The notes: a model not told the origin generated them from the sequence alone. 64,000 nucleotides of DNA from Rhodamnia argentea (GCF_020921035.1 NC_063160.1:19627595-19691594); one strand, 5' to 3'; shown: positions 38,396 through 50,749, counted from the first letter of the stretch. A program made the numbers and translations.

Positions 38396-39588
38396 TCGGA
38401 CCATCTCGGACACGTTCAAGGCCCGCGGGCTTGATGGATTTGGGCGGGGCCGGGTATGACAACGGTAGATTTGTCAAACCCGTTTCGGTTCTTCCGCATG
38501 ACAATAACAAAAAACAAATTTTGGCCATTTTCCTTTCCATTCAAACGATTTTCGATTTTACAATTTTTTCTGAAACCATTCACTTGACGTTGTGCCATTC
38601 GAGTAGACTAATTAGATATAAAAGACACAAATCGAACGATCATTAAAGATGGCTCGACAAAAAGAAGGTTTTAGATTTGAACCGAAAAGGAAATTAATTT
38701 TCAGCATCGATCCCCGTCATATTTATTGAAAATTGATTATGTAGCGATTTTTAGGTGACTATATGACTAACGATCTGTCTTGGAGCACAAACAATAGTAA
38801 TTAGTTAAAAATTATTCGGGTGTCCAATCTTTTAAGAATTTGCGGCTCACATCCGTTATTCATACAATCACTCAAAGACTATTATGCTAGCAAAGCCAAT
38901 ATTTATTTGGGTTTTCTCAGCATAACGAATTTTAGGCATCTATGAGAATAACGGCATGCTCCGAGGCACAAATTCTTGAAAAGGTGGACCTCACGATAAT
39001 TTCTAATTTTTTTGTTGTTTATTTTTTCTCGGCCTATAACGGGTAGTTAATCTCACAATGGATTAAGGACAGTCACATAATCATTTTTCTATTTAATATT
39101 ATATCGTCAGAGTTCATATGTATCCATCGAAACCCGACATGGAAAATTTAACGCACGTTGTGCCGCATTTATCCGACATGATAAGACGATCTCATGATCT
39201 TATGATTTTGCTCTGATAACAAGGTCTAGGCATGCTTATAATGGTGATCAACTGGCCAAGCAGACTACAGACAAAGAAGCAAAGGAGTTTTTGGCAGTGA
39301 TCTAAGTACAAACTATAAGCATAAAGGTTAGATTCCACGTCACATTAGAAAACATTATAGCAACAGCCAAGATTTAAAAACATGCATTAACAAACAATAG
39401 CAATGTAACCAGAAGCAAATCAAATTCCAATTTTGCAGGTCAAGCTTCTCGAGACCATACAAAACCTGTTCAATGTCCAAGATTAAACCCCAACCCTTAA
39501 TTATCTAGCTAATACTTTTAACTTCTCTTTCCAAATCATGAGCTACCAAAGCAAGGAAAGCTGCAATGAGTATGATCAATAAGCTTAA
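38396..39588. other. Spacer between ClpR1 and the HLS1-type gene
   Basis: No gene recognised. It holds the distal ClpR1 promoter and, toward 39589, the probable 3' UTR of the acetyltransferase gene. Confidence 0.55.
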
Positions 39589-41470
39589 TTACACTTCTCT
39601 AGGGTCCACAAATATAGAGAAGCCAGGTTGGCTATAAGTCCAATCCCCGACCGGACCATCGCTGTAACCCTCCACCAGCCTCTTCATGCACCACACGTCC
39701 TCTTCGCAAGACAACCTCTTCCAATGCTGGATCGCCGGCCTCAGCGGGTCGCGGCTCGCCACCTCGGTCGCCACCACCGCACAGCCCATTTCCTTGGCCA
39801 GGTTGTGCGCGTGCGCGCAGAGCGCCTCCATCATCCTGCCTGCTCGTGGGCCTTCCCCTCCAAGGCCATACAAGAAGTGGAACCCGAACGGCTTGAACAG
39901 CTGAGGCACAGACGGTATGCCCAGAAAGGGCAGCAACCGGTCTGCCGCTCGCGTCGCCTTGGCGATCCACTGGAGGGCACGCGGCGCTCCTTTTACTTCC
40001 AACGTGAACGTCTCCTTGCAATTCCATATGCTGACGACCGCCCACGACTCAGGTGGGTCGGCCAGGAGCCGCCCGGAACCAGGCCATGACCCAGTTGGCA
40101 TGGCAACGAATGTGCCAAGGTTGAGCTTGTTATTGAGGATGCAATCGATGTCACGAGGGAAGAACTCGGTGGCGGAGAACCGGGCCCGATAAAGCGACTC
40201 GGCCTCCAGGTGGTCGAGTTCGAATATAGAGACTCGATTTGGGATTTTGACCCGGTGAGCGTAAACTGGCCGGACCAACATGGAAGGGGTTCGGAATTTG
40301 GAGTAGCTGCATTTCAACAAGAAGAGATTGAGCGAGGCTTGGTTGTCTTTTTCCGTGGTTATGTAAGAGTACTCAGCACCATTGTGGATGAACCATGCCT
40401 CCATCTTCTTCACCAGAGCCAAACCAATGCCAATTCTTCTGCACATGCAAAACCCAAGATTTGTTAACGGTTTATGACATATTATTTCTAATCAGAAGTT
40501 AATTACACCACACGCAAATGAAGGGGCGCGGACGTCGTATCCTAGATTGTTATCGAGAAACCCTAGGAAGGACAAATGCGATCTTTTATCTTTTTATGGT
40601 TGATGCGTTTCAAAATTTCTTCTCACTGGCATACGCGTTGCCTAATGTCAATTAACAAATGAAGAAACTTCCAAGTATTTGTAGTCTTTTATTGAACCCT
40701 AGGGTTTTGTCCCAGGAAGAGAAAGTCATTGAATCTGTGGAAATCTGCATGCAGCAATATTTTCTCAAGGCTTATTTTCAAAGGGACGGTTTACCTAACT
40801 TTTAATTTGCTTTAAATTCGTACGTACAGACTTTGAAATCTGAACTCTCTGTGGATTCCTTATCCAATATGAGTTCTGGAAAATTAAAGGATGTGATGAA
40901 AACAAAATAAAGTACCGGTGAGATGGACAGACTCTTAGGCCAAGAATGGAGGCGACTTTGGCGTAGATAGGACTGATGATCTTAGTAGGATCATTCTCGC
41001 CATCGCCGTTCGAGCTTCCGTTTCTGAAGAGCTTTCTTCCACCGCAACTGACAGTTTTGATGCAACCCCTGACCATGCCCACGATCTTCCTCTCTCCCTC
41101 CTGTTCCATCTCAGCCACCTGTTGTTTGATCAATTCCATAAGCATACTAATTAAACTTCATCTTCCCAGATTTCGCGTGAGCCCAAAACCAAGAATTCGA
41201 TCGTCAAGACCGGACCTTTATCAAGAACCCTGCTGGAAGAGAAATGCTAATGTTTACAGATGCGCATACCAGCATGAGATAAGGAGGCGAATGGCGGATT
41301 CGGCAAATAGGGTCGCCCAAAAGATTGGTGAAGAGGGACATCTTGCTGGCATGGCCGACCTCGCACCTTCTCTCTACTTCTTCGACCTCCTTCCAGTCCT
41401 TGTTCGGATCGAATTCTCGCACCATGAATGCCGTCATCCCCATCGTCGATCTCTTTTCCCCCATCCACAA
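39589..41470 (-). CDS. HOOKLESS1-type GNAT N-acetyltransferase, 406-417 aa
   Basis: Three exons in coding order: 41470-41270, 41118-40916 and 40438-39589, GT-AG. The GNAT fold lies in the N-terminal half: VREFDPNKDWKEVEEVERRC, LFTNLLGDPICRIRHSPPYL, VGMVRGCIKTV, then the acetyl-CoA-binding-like stretch GLRVCPSHRRIGIGLALVKK and GAEYSYITTEKDNQASLNLF. The plant-specific C-terminal half follows: RFSATEFFPRDID, LNLGTFVAMP, ESWAVVSIWNC, YGLGGEGPRAGRMM, AHAHNLAKEMGC, and the terminus SIFVDPREV. Arabidopsis HLS1 is needed for apical hook formation and differential growth, and acts in the nucleus as a putative acetyltransferase; the same role is inferred. Several Met codons precede VREF. The one at 41437 gives 406 aa, closest to HLS1 (about 400), while 41470 gives 417. 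Whether this is HLS1 or an HLS1-like paralog is open. Confidence 0.95.
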
Positions 41471-41841
41471 AAGTGAGTCTGCGTGATGACCCGACTTATG
41501 ATTCTTTCTTTTGGCTCAGTTTGTTTTGGTTCAACAGAAGCTTCCTTGCAAGTGTTACTGCTAAGAGATTATGCGCAGGGAACAATGAAAATTTCAGAAT
41601 CGAAGCAAATAGAGAGAGCTCTTACTTAAAAGTGGAAGCAATCCGATACCATTGCAGTATATTATATATATGAGAGAGAGAGAGAGAGAGAAAGAGAGGG
41701 ACCATTAAGCTGCTAGAGAGATGATCGGTCTTACTTTTTTTTTTTTACTTTAGACGATTACTCTTACTTAAAGAGTGAAAAGTGGACGCAATCCGACCCC
41801 ATAGCAATATATTAAATATTTTAAATAAGACAAAGTCACAT

Positions 41842-41895
<54 letters not shown>

Positions 41896-42172
41896 CTTTA
41901 AGAATGCTAGAGACATGATCACTCTTCCAAAGTTTTTACTTGTTGCAAGAAAATAGTTACTATGAGGAGGAAATTTTCTAAAATGTTCTGAAGTTATTGT
42001 CCGTTTAGCGCCAAAAAAAAAAAAAACTAGAGCGAACAAGAACCACACGAACCAGCCGTAACCCAATTTCTAAAAATTGAAGCTGATGAATATCGGTCCG
42101 ATTCCCGATTCCAAGTATACATATATAATTCTTATTATTACAAAACTAAAAACCCTGTTACTAATTACATGC
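41471..42172. other. 5' flank of the HLS1-type gene with two GA microsatellites
   Basis: Non-coding. Pure GA tracts lie at about 41671-41692 and 41844-41885. The two tracts sit in locally duplicated context: GCAATCCGA(T/C)(A/C)CCAT followed by TATATTA precedes each, at about 41638 and 41790. Confidence 0.75.
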
Positions 42173-42452
42173 AGTTCACTCCCACTGAAAAGTGAAAATT
42201 TTAATCGTCCGTTTCTTCACTCACGCCTCTCTCTCTCTCTCTGTCTCTCTCTCTCAACACTCACCAGTTCACTCCCATTGAAAAGTGAAAATTCTAATCG
42301 TCCATTTCTTTACTCATGCCTCTCTCTCTCTCTCTCTCTGTGTCTTTCTCTCAACACTCACCAGTTCACTCCCACCGAAAAGTGAAAATTCTAATCGTCC
42401 GTTTCTTCACTCACGCCTCTCTCTCTCTCTCTCTCTCTCTCTCAACACTCAC
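42173..42452. repeat. Three-copy tandem repeat with internal CT tracts
   Basis: Copies start at about 42173, 42266 and 42363, with period 90-97 bp. Each has AGTTCACTCCCA, GAAAAGTGAAAATT, TAATCGTCC and a CT tract of differing length, then CTCAACACTCAC. Length differences lie mainly in the CT tracts. Confidence 0.95.
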
Positions 42453-43016
42453 TCTCAAAGTCTCAGTCACGCCTCTCGCAACCTCATTCGGGGCACTCGT
42501 CTCTCACTTTCACTCACGCTCATTCTCAGACTCTCTTTCACCAAAACATTTGAAGGAAAGTGACGAATTTTCAGATACCATTTCGTTTCTCGCTCCTTAA
42601 AGTTTCGGCCTTCCTGAATTTTGTTTTCTGCTACGTGTATCTAAGTTTTCTTTTTTCGTTCTCCACTTTGGTTGGTTGCATCGAGCTCATTGGATCCTCG
42701 CTGTGGATTACGTTTCGGTTTTCTTTTTTTCTTTGGGTACTTTGTTGTAACTTGTTGGAGTTTCAGGTTTGCGACTGTTTTTGGTTGAATGTTTTGAACT
42801 TTTTTAGGGCTCGGAAACCTTAGTCTCTAATGAATAGTTGACATTATGAATGCTCGTTTGAATTAATGCTTCTTTGTATAACTTCTTTGGGTTTGTTTCT
42901 TTACCGTCTATTATTCACAGCTGGTTTTTGAACCTGTTGGGTCCTCGGGTGGATCCAACACTAGGCGGGCCAAATCCATAAACTAGGAACTGGCTCGTCC
43001 TAGAATATACCATCCC
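42453..43016. other. CT-rich, leader-like sequence without a following gene
   Basis: The sequence resembles a plant 5' UTR: CT-rich, then T-rich with possible splice sites. No coding exon follows before the foldback element at about 43017. It may be the remnant of a gene start separated from its body, or simply non-coding. Confidence 0.35.
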
Positions 43017-45012
43017 TATGTAAGGCGGCCAAATTAGTACTAAACTTTTTAATTGTGCCAAGTTTGTCCTAAATCTTTTGATTTTTTTGTCAACTTAGTC
43101 TTTTTGGCTAATTTTGCCCAAATATGTTTACGTGAATGCCTAGTCAATGTCGATAATCCTATATGCCGAATCGATGCTGACGTGGATGTTAGAAAACAAT
43201 ACGACTATGTTTTCGTTTCAATTACAAAAAGCCCCTAAGCCTTCAAAATGGTGTCACTTTCAAGCTCACTTTTGATTTTCTTGCCCCAAATCCATCGATC
43301 TCTCACTACGTGAAGGCCAAATCGATTTGATCTCAACTCAAATTGATCCCTACAGTTGCCCGACGCTCAACCGGCGCCTTTTCCTAGATTCGCTCGAAGC
43401 TCGCCCAACGTTCTGAGGTAAGTTCGTAGGATATTTGTCTCTTTAATAGTATCTAATTCTTCATCTTTTCTTGAATTCTACTGGCCATCTTATGTTGATA
43501 ATCAGCCTGTGATGTCATGCAATGAATTTTTGGGTTTTTTTATTTGTGTTCTCTTAGTAATTTGATGAAGCTCATTCTTCGTTCTCTTAGGATTACTAAT
43601 TTCTCCTGTACTGCGAGGTGCGTGCTGTGCTTTGCGTTAATTGAATTTCTGCTCGGAATCTCTGCTTCCACCGCTGTTAATCTGCTGATTTGACGTGGAT
43701 TCATTGAAGCTTGAGTTCAAGTTTTGTCCAAATTGGTTGTTTTAGAACGTGTAGTATTCTGGATCATCTTCTACGATGTTCCTTCAGGATCATCTTCTAT
43801 GACAGCGTTTCCAACACGAGAGAAAGTATTAAATCTTACAAAGCAAGTGACAACGATGATTTTCGTGATCAATATTTTCGTGACCAAAGTGAAGTCGCAG
43901 TTGCTTGCTCTTGGTACGTTTGTCGAATCCGTACTCCGGCTCACCACTCTCTTCCCAAGTCTCTCTCTCTCTCTCTCTGGGTTTCTCTGTTTGGGTGAGC
44001 TTTTGCGCCTAAGCCCGTGAATTTTGGAGGAGGATGTCAATTTCATGCGTCCGTGCTCGTGCCTGTGCTCGTAGCGTTGGTGTTTCTTCTAAACACCTCG
44101 AACATGCATTGCAAGAACATCCAGGTGATCCAAATTAAAGAGCAAAAGGATACCTCAAATATTAATATTTATGTACTGCGTTCACTTTGGTGTAATATTT
44201 TTTTTTCTGGATTACTTAAGTGTCCTTTTTTTTAAAAACGATTATTTAAGCACCAAATCTAATGAGGTCGTCGGAATTTCTTGCTGTTGTCGCTAAAATA
44301 ATCAATTTTCTCATATTTGGCACTAAAATGTTCATTTTTTTTTATCACTTAAGCGCCTAATTTTTTGAAAATCGATTATTTAAATGTCAACTCTTGTAAG
44401 GTCACCAAAATTTCTCGCCATTGGCACTAAAATGATTATTATTTGTTTTCGATTTGGCACTTAAGTGATCCAAAAAAAAAATATTTGCACCAAAGTGAGG
44501 GTCATACACAAATATTAACATTTGAGGTGTCTTTTTGCCCAAATTAAAGATATAATGTGATGCAATCCGAATTTAGAGCAATATATTCTCATATTCGACG
44601 AAAGAGCAATTTGGCTTGAGCAAAATCGTTAAGATTTGAGTTGAGATTAAATTGTACCGGTGAGATCACAGTTAGGGTTCTTCGTGTTGTAAGAGCTCGA
44701 TGGATTTTGGGGCAAGAGAATCAAAATAGAAGGTGAGCTTGAAAGTGACTCCGTTTTGAGGTTCAGGGGCTTCTTTTTTAATTGACACTAAAACTGCTTT
44801 TGCGGCATCCATATCAGCGCCAATCTAGTCATATAGAATGGCCAGCCCTGATTGGGTATCCACATTTTTCAAGTTAAATTAGTCGGAAGGACTAAATTGA
44901 CAAAATATAAAAAAATTTAGGATAAAATTAGTGCAATCAAAAAATTTATGACTGAATTGATCGCCGTATAATAAATTTACGACTTTTTTGACATATTTTT
45001 ATTAAATGCTTG
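43017..45012. mobile_element. Foldback element, family B, about 2 kb, with internal cargo
   Basis: The left arm (about 43017-43352) and right arm (about 45012-44626, reverse complement) match imperfectly over more than 300 bp. Shared stretches include CAAGCCCCT-like AGCCCCTAAGCCTTCAAAA / AGCCCCTGAACCTCAAAA, GTCACTTTCAAGCTCAC and CTTGCCCCAAA(A)TCCATCGA. The interior of about 1.27 kb is not arm sequence. It includes leader-like DNA with a CT tract near 43962 and a second foldback at 44142-44538. No transposase-like ORF is present. Long inverted arms around unrelated cargo recall Pack-MULEs. The outer target-site duplication was not resolved and the left tip may be truncated. Confidence 0.7.
44142..44538. 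mobile_element. Foldback/MITE nested in the 43-45 kb element, with direct-repeat flanks
   Basis: A perfect direct repeat CCAAATTAAAGA flanks it at 44130-44141 and 44539-44550. Inside, the ends are inverted: GCAAAAGGATACCTCAAAT on the left, and GCAAAAAGACACCTCAAAT as the reverse complement on the right. Inverted arms of about 100 bp include TTCACTTTGGTG and CACTTAAGTG-like ACTTAAGTG. No coding capacity. If the tips are really G(A/G)GCAAAA, the duplication is 8 bp (AAATTAAA) and the element is 44139-44540. The length fits a hAT- or Mutator-type derivative. Confidence 0.8.
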
Positions 45013-45436
45013 AATCTGGAGGGCTATTAAATGCTTTCACCCTAGGGTTAAAGCCTTTATGCGCCTTCCCGAACACTGCAAAAGGATACAAGCCCTTTTA
45101 TTTTCTTTATTCTGGAAATGCTTGAAAGGAAAATGTTCAAATTTTTGGGAATGTGGTCTTGCATAGCAACACAGACCCCATGAACAGAACTTGCGGACCA
45201 AATTACCAACAACAATTGCATAGGTTTAACAGAGACAAATAACCATGTTATGCTTATGGATATCACATACTGGTCTCGATTTTCCGAAATCGTGCTGTAC
45301 ATTTGTGTATGTACGTACGAGATTGCAGGAGTTGAGAACTCATCGAGGCGACGCTTTTCCCTTAACACACATGACACGTGTCCGCTTGATGAAATCCATG
45401 CAACAAAAGATAAACAAAGATCATCTCAAGGGAGGA
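45013..45436. other. Spacer between foldback elements
   Basis: No gene or RNA recognised. Confidence 0.4.
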
Positions 45437-45880
45437 AAAATTGTCCAAAAAGTCCTAAATTTATTGTATTTTTACCAATTCAGTTCTAAGCATCTTCATG
45501 TTTTACTAATTGAGTCTATCCGGCCAATTGTGGCCGAAAATCGCTCAGGTTGACTCCAGCTTTTTGCCGACTACGGGCGAGTATCTAGCGACCCTCGCCT
45601 AGTGGTAAGCGAGGGCTCGATGACTCTTGGCAGCCACAACAAAGAGAAAGGGAAGAAATAAAGAAATAATAAATAATAAAATTTAAATAAATAAAATATT
45701 ATTAAAAAAATGTCCAAGTTAGCGCCGGCAACTAGGGGTCCATGTCAGTAATTTCCCTCCAAAAATTGATTAAATGGACTCAATTGAAAAAATATGAAAA
45801 GGTTTAGAACTCAATTAACAAAATTAAAAGATTTAAAATTGAATTGATAAAAATATAATAAATCTAGGACTTTTCTTCTC
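45437..45880. mobile_element. Foldback element, family B, short copy
   Basis: The left arm AAAGTCCTAAATTTATTGTA... then TTGAGTCTATCCGGCCAATT matches the reverse complement of the right side (AAAGTCCTAGATTTATTATA... TTGAGTCCATTTAATCAATT). The centre holds about 150 bp of non-arm sequence and an A/T-rich stretch. Flanks TCTCAAGGGA and TCTCGAAGGGA could be a decayed target-site duplication. Confidence 0.7.
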
Positions 45881-46547
45881 GAAGGGATGTTGATGCAAAA
45901 CTCAAAACAGTGATGTCTTATGTGCTGGAGAATATTTTTCAACCTGGAAATTAATTTGTAGTTAGTTCCCCTTGGGGGAAACTAAACTCTTTCTATCTAA
46001 ACATTAAACTTGCGGAAACATGCCCAATCCATCATTTGTATCACCGATCGAAATAAGTATATCACGAGGACATACCGTAATTGCCATAGACTAGATGCCT
46101 CTTTTTGATCCCGAGAGTTCCTTTGCGATTCGATGATCGTCCGAGTGAGATAGCGTCGTTTGCTGTTTTCGTTGTTGAGACAACTAACTGAATAGGGAGA
46201 GAAGAGGAGCATTTTTTTTTACGTCATTTTAAGATACGTGACTTTTCATGTTTGAAAAAACTAACAGGCGGCAGTTATCTCATGTGGGCTAGTGTGATTG
46301 CCCACATGGGCGCATACCATAAGTCCCATATGTTCCAACACCCCTATTCACAAGGGTTTGCAAGGAAGTACTGCATTACAAGCATGTTTAAGATGAGAGG
46401 GCAGAATAGATTGGACAACGACATGTCAGGCGACTATGCTCTTGCATAAGGAAGAGTTAAATAGACAGTTGCAACTTCGAGATGATGAACGTATGCAAAA
46501 ATATGATCAACGCGGCAGAAAGTATTAAAAAAATTGTAAGCCTGTTC
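45881..46547. other. Spacer, no gene seen
   Basis: Non-coding as far as can be judged. Open frames of up to 71 codons lack recognisable motifs. Confidence 0.4.
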
Positions 46548-46810
46548 TAATTGTGAATTCAGTTCTCAAGTATTATTAACAATGTCCACGTCAGCGTCGG
46601 CCGCAATACATAGGACGGATGGCGTCCACTTCAGCAATTCCAATCAAAATATGCCGGACTGACTCAATCGACAAATTGCTAAAAGGTTTAGGACTCTTAT
46701 CGACACCTAATTTTGACCCTCGGAAAAAGCAAGTCGCGATATTTCCATTGGTGTAATTGAAAAGTTTAAGATCAAGTATAACAAGTTTAAGACTTTTTTT
46801 TCTTTTTGTA
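46548..46810. mobile_element. Partial family B arm
   Basis: It contains GTCCACGTCAGCG, a GCCGG...GACTCAATCGACAAATTG-like stretch and AAAAGGTTTAGGACTC. These correspond to the right-hand arms of the elements at 45437-45880 and 59417-59938. No matching left arm lies beside it, so it is likely a fragment or a solo arm. Confidence 0.5.
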
Positions 46811-49800
46811 CTTTTTTGGATAAATACGTGACCCAATTATTCGATTAATGGAATAAAATGAGATATTGAGAAAGAATAGTTGAAGAAAGAAAAGAGAATG
46901 ACTTTGAACCCCACCCATCATATTATCAACTTACATTTAACAAAGGGGGAGAGAGAATAAGTGGAAATGGCTGCGCCAAATAATTTTTTGCCATTTCCTA
47001 ATAGTTGCTGGAGAAAGAGGGACAGCAATCATGGGAATTGCCATTAAAGTTTAGCAGTAATCCAAAAAAAAAAAAAAAGAAGATAGAAATTACAGCACCA
47101 GAGTTATAATATAGAAAAAGCTTCTAATGCTTCCCCCAAATTGTTTTCCCTTTATTATGATTTATTCGCGGAGTTATCGTACCGTCCACCGATAGTTGGT
47201 TAAGTCGCCGACATTGATTATGATTGATGTTCAAATATGTATTTGATATTTTTGTTAAAATATAACGACTTTGACAAGACGCCTTTTTCATTTATCACAA
47301 TTAAAATCACGGGTTTCTTAGTATTTTTATGAGGAGCGTGTTTAAAGAAGAATCTCTATCAATATATTACCAAAAGGTGCAATTTACAAGTTGCTTTGGA
47401 AAAGAATCGAGTGCTATTTCTATGCTTGTCTTAATATACATTTTCTGTCAACAGAGGATTTATGTGGAATGGTACTTTTTCTGGCCCACCATTATTACTT
47501 AGGTAAACAATCATAAGGTCCTTGCACATTCTTTAGAGAAGAATTTCTATGTCGAGTATATAGGTTTATGTGTACAATTACAAGATTTGTGAACATTTTT
47601 TTTTATCCAACTCTATATTGCAAATTACAGATTTTTTCAGTCTGAGAGAACCCTAGTTGGACGATCATTCCAATCTTTATTAGTTATAATGCTTTTCGAT
47701 TCATTCATTTTCATCAATTTTTTATTCTTAATGCAACTTGTAATAAATTCGATATCTTATATTTGTTTGGGCAAGCTTAGGATGGTCCTAGTACTTAAAC
47801 TCAATTATTTGTCCACGAATAAAAAAAAAGTTAGGTAAAAGTAATCAACTTCATGTAAAGAAACAGGAAACTGTTTATTGTGGAAGTAAAGACAAAGAGG
47901 AAAAAGAGAAAAATAAATGTTGTTTCCTCTGAGAAAAAAGAAAGATTTTTGCATCACCTGAACTTTCTTCTGTTGGCTCTTAAGAGCTAGCTAAAGAAAT
48001 GAGCAGATAAAGTATGGAAGCACATGATAAAGAAGAAGAGTGAACACCCTTTCATTTGTTTCTATTTTTTTTCTCTTCCATCACATTTTCCTTCTGGGAT
48101 ACCTGAAAGATGCCTTCTGCCCCTCCAAATCATGACATTCAGTTCTTGCTTTAATGCCATCATGTGTATAAGATTAAAACAGCAGATGACCATTATTACG
48201 GGTACAGAAGCTTTATAATAATAACAATTGTAGGATGTTTGGTTCAAAGCTGACGTTCCTCAGTGTGAGGTACCATGTTTTGATTCATTAAGTTATCAGG
48301 TGCAGGACCATTGTTCCTTAATGATGAACACAAGTATCATTATCACAGCATTGTATTTGTAATACCCATGTGGCCAAAGTGTACCTTTTTTTGCCATTGT
48401 AAAGTTATTACATTAAGATTAGCAAATGGCTCCTTATGCAAATTTTTTGAAAGTACCCTTTCGTATGTACTCGAATCCTTCACTATTCTAAGGGGAGAGG
48501 GCCGAGAGGCCATATAATTGCATGCTCATGGGGAAGCAAGATGCCCTAAAACCCGACAGATCCTATCATGAAGTACGACAATTTCCCAAAAGCATACTGT
48601 ATGGAGAATTATGGGTGTGATCAGAATTTACATATAGAAGCCATTAAAGCTGCAGTTGTCATTTGATTCTGAACTTAAAAGTCTTATGTAACCCCACTTT
48701 ATCATACATCCTATGTCGGAATCTTAATCATTGGAGACAGGTTCCAGTAATCATAACTAGCTAGAAATCAAACTTTGTTTAAACAATGTTTTAAGACTTC
48801 ATTCATGGCAACTAATGTGTATGGAGAATGAAGTTTGCATTCTCTGTACGATGACTGCTTTGCTATTTGTTTGGATTCGATAGTTGCGAGTAAAGAGGAC
48901 GTTTCTTCGATCCGTGCATTTGCTGCGGGCAATGCATCGCACGAATCACGCATGAACCGTGAGGTCCAGATTTTCTTGCTGCAACAAATGTACGCAGAAC
49001 TAGCAATCTTCCATTCAGATCACGACCCCAAATGAAGAACAGCAATACCGTATACACAATCGACGAGTGCGTGCTTTGCCTATTTATTCACGGGATTGAT
49101 TCTCGGGCGTAACCGAGCTTATCCAACTCTGTCTTTCCGAAGGAGAACAAGCAGTACTCGAGTTCCAAAAAATGGTGGCATCAATAGGATCCGGTTCATT
49201 TGAAGGAGCTGCATCAGAAGTTCGCTTATATAATGAGCCTAACAATTGTCGTTGAGCGTCGTCGCATTTTCTCGAATGAGCGAAATTTAACAATAGATCA
49301 GCTACACCTTACCAAAAAAAACAATAGATCAGCCACATATGCAGCTATCCTCTTCCTTGTGGCTTTTGTTATCGAACTGTCTGTTAATCATCTCGACTTG
49401 CCTTTTCCAACTGAGGTCATCCTGCTTTGGACCTTGTAAGGTTACATTTGTTATTCATTGAGGGAAGATATCTCATGCTTTCGAGTCATTAATCTTATCA
49501 GTAATCTTTCAGTTTCTTCAGGAAAGAAATATTAACATGGTTTTTCACAGTTGTCTTTTTCATTTGGAAACAACCCTTGAGTTTTTTTTTTTTCTTTTTT
49601 TTTTGAGTTTGTCTGCATAAGACATACTCCATCGATTAAACAATCTAAGCAAGAATGAATCTTTGGCTGCTTAAAACCAACCAAATTATCATGCACTGAC
49701 GTGATATTTGATGGAAAATATGATCGAATGGGATGAGCAACAGAATCAAAGCGAGGCGTGATAATACTCTCTTTAAGAATTTTTTTTCCCTATAACATTG

Positions 49801-50340
49801 CTAATAGTTTTCGGCAAATATCCTCCGAGACTCTCAATGAAGAAGATGGCTATGTTTCTTTGAGAAAAACGAAATTGAAAGTTCTAAAAAATCCAAGTTC
49901 TAAAATGAACAGAATTGTTCGATATATAATAAACGAAGGAAGACGACTTTTCGTGTCTCAAAACTGTAATTCATATCCAATTATTCGTTTTCGAAGAACA
50001 TTTAATTTGAACGAACCTCTTAGTGACGCACCTCTTCGTGTTCGAAAAACATTTAATTCGGACACACCTCTTTGTGATCCAAAAGAACCGTTATGTTTGA
50101 AAAGTCGCAACCATTAGATATAATTAACTAATTAAATTGGAAAATAAATTACATAAACAGTCACACTGTTTCGTTACAAATCAACAATTTATTTTTATTG
50201 TAATTTCAAAAAATAAAAAATAAACAATAAATATTTATTACTTGCGATTGCGCAAAATGCGTATTATAATCAGGCAATCACACGAGGGTATTGTGGGGTC
50301 TAAGCCCACTTGTCTATTTCTCTCTTTCTTTTTTTTTTTA
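46811..50340. other. Gene-poor spacer
   Basis: No recognisable gene. Open frames at 48835-49035 (plus), 49084-49293 (minus) and 49758-50117 (plus) show no domain I can name. Within the last, a 39-bp unit (TTCGAAGAACATTTAATTTG... and TTCGAAAAACATTTAATTCG...) occurs twice, at 49990 and 50041, which suggests repeat DNA rather than a gene. Confidence 0.45.
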
Positions 50341-50749
50341 GGGAAAACACCACCAAAAATCCTAAATTATGTCCACCGTGACACATTTATCCTAAGCCTT
50401 TTTTTTTTTTTTGTGATACTAAAATCCCCAAACTTACACTAGTGCGGCACATTTACCCTAAACATTTTTTCATGACACAAAAAATCTCAAACTTATATTA
50501 ATGTGACACATTTACCCCAAATTATCTTTTTGTGACATAAAAAATCCCAAACTTATAAGCATGTGACACATTTACCCTGAATATTGAGGTAAATATGTCA
50601 CACGGATACAAATTTAGGATTTTTAGTGTCACAAAAAAAAGCTTGGGATAAATGTATCACACTAGTATAAGTTTTAGGTAAATATGTCACACAGATCAAA
50701 GTTTGAGGTTTTTGGTGTCGCAAGAAAAAGTTTTCGGTGGCTTTTTCCC
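50341..50749. mobile_element. Foldback element, family A-like, built of about 60-bp units
   Basis: Ends GGGAAAACACCACCAAAAA (50341) and, in reverse complement, GGGAAAAAGCCACCGAAAA (50749) are inverted. Each arm consists of repeated units with the core CAAACTTATANNANTGTGACA and CATTTACCC(T/C)(A/G)AA. About four units point one way (50361-50585) and two to three the other way (50586-50735). No coding capacity. The ends share GGGN(2)AA and CACCNAAAA with the 28547-28996 element. Confidence 0.75.

Noticed and set aside
39628-40467. Plus-strand and alternative-frame ORFs of up to 153 codons across the HLS1-type gene.
   Set aside because: They are shadows of the GC-rich third exon on the opposite strand or in other frames; no family match.
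48050-48250. Possible microRNA precursor in a CT-rich stretch.
   Set aside because: No match to a known plant microRNA and no clear hairpin could be drawn by eye.
49758-50117. 119-codon plus-strand ORF as a candidate gene.
   Set aside because: It contains two copies of a 39-bp DNA repeat, has no domain, and starts in spacer sequence without a promoter or family support.
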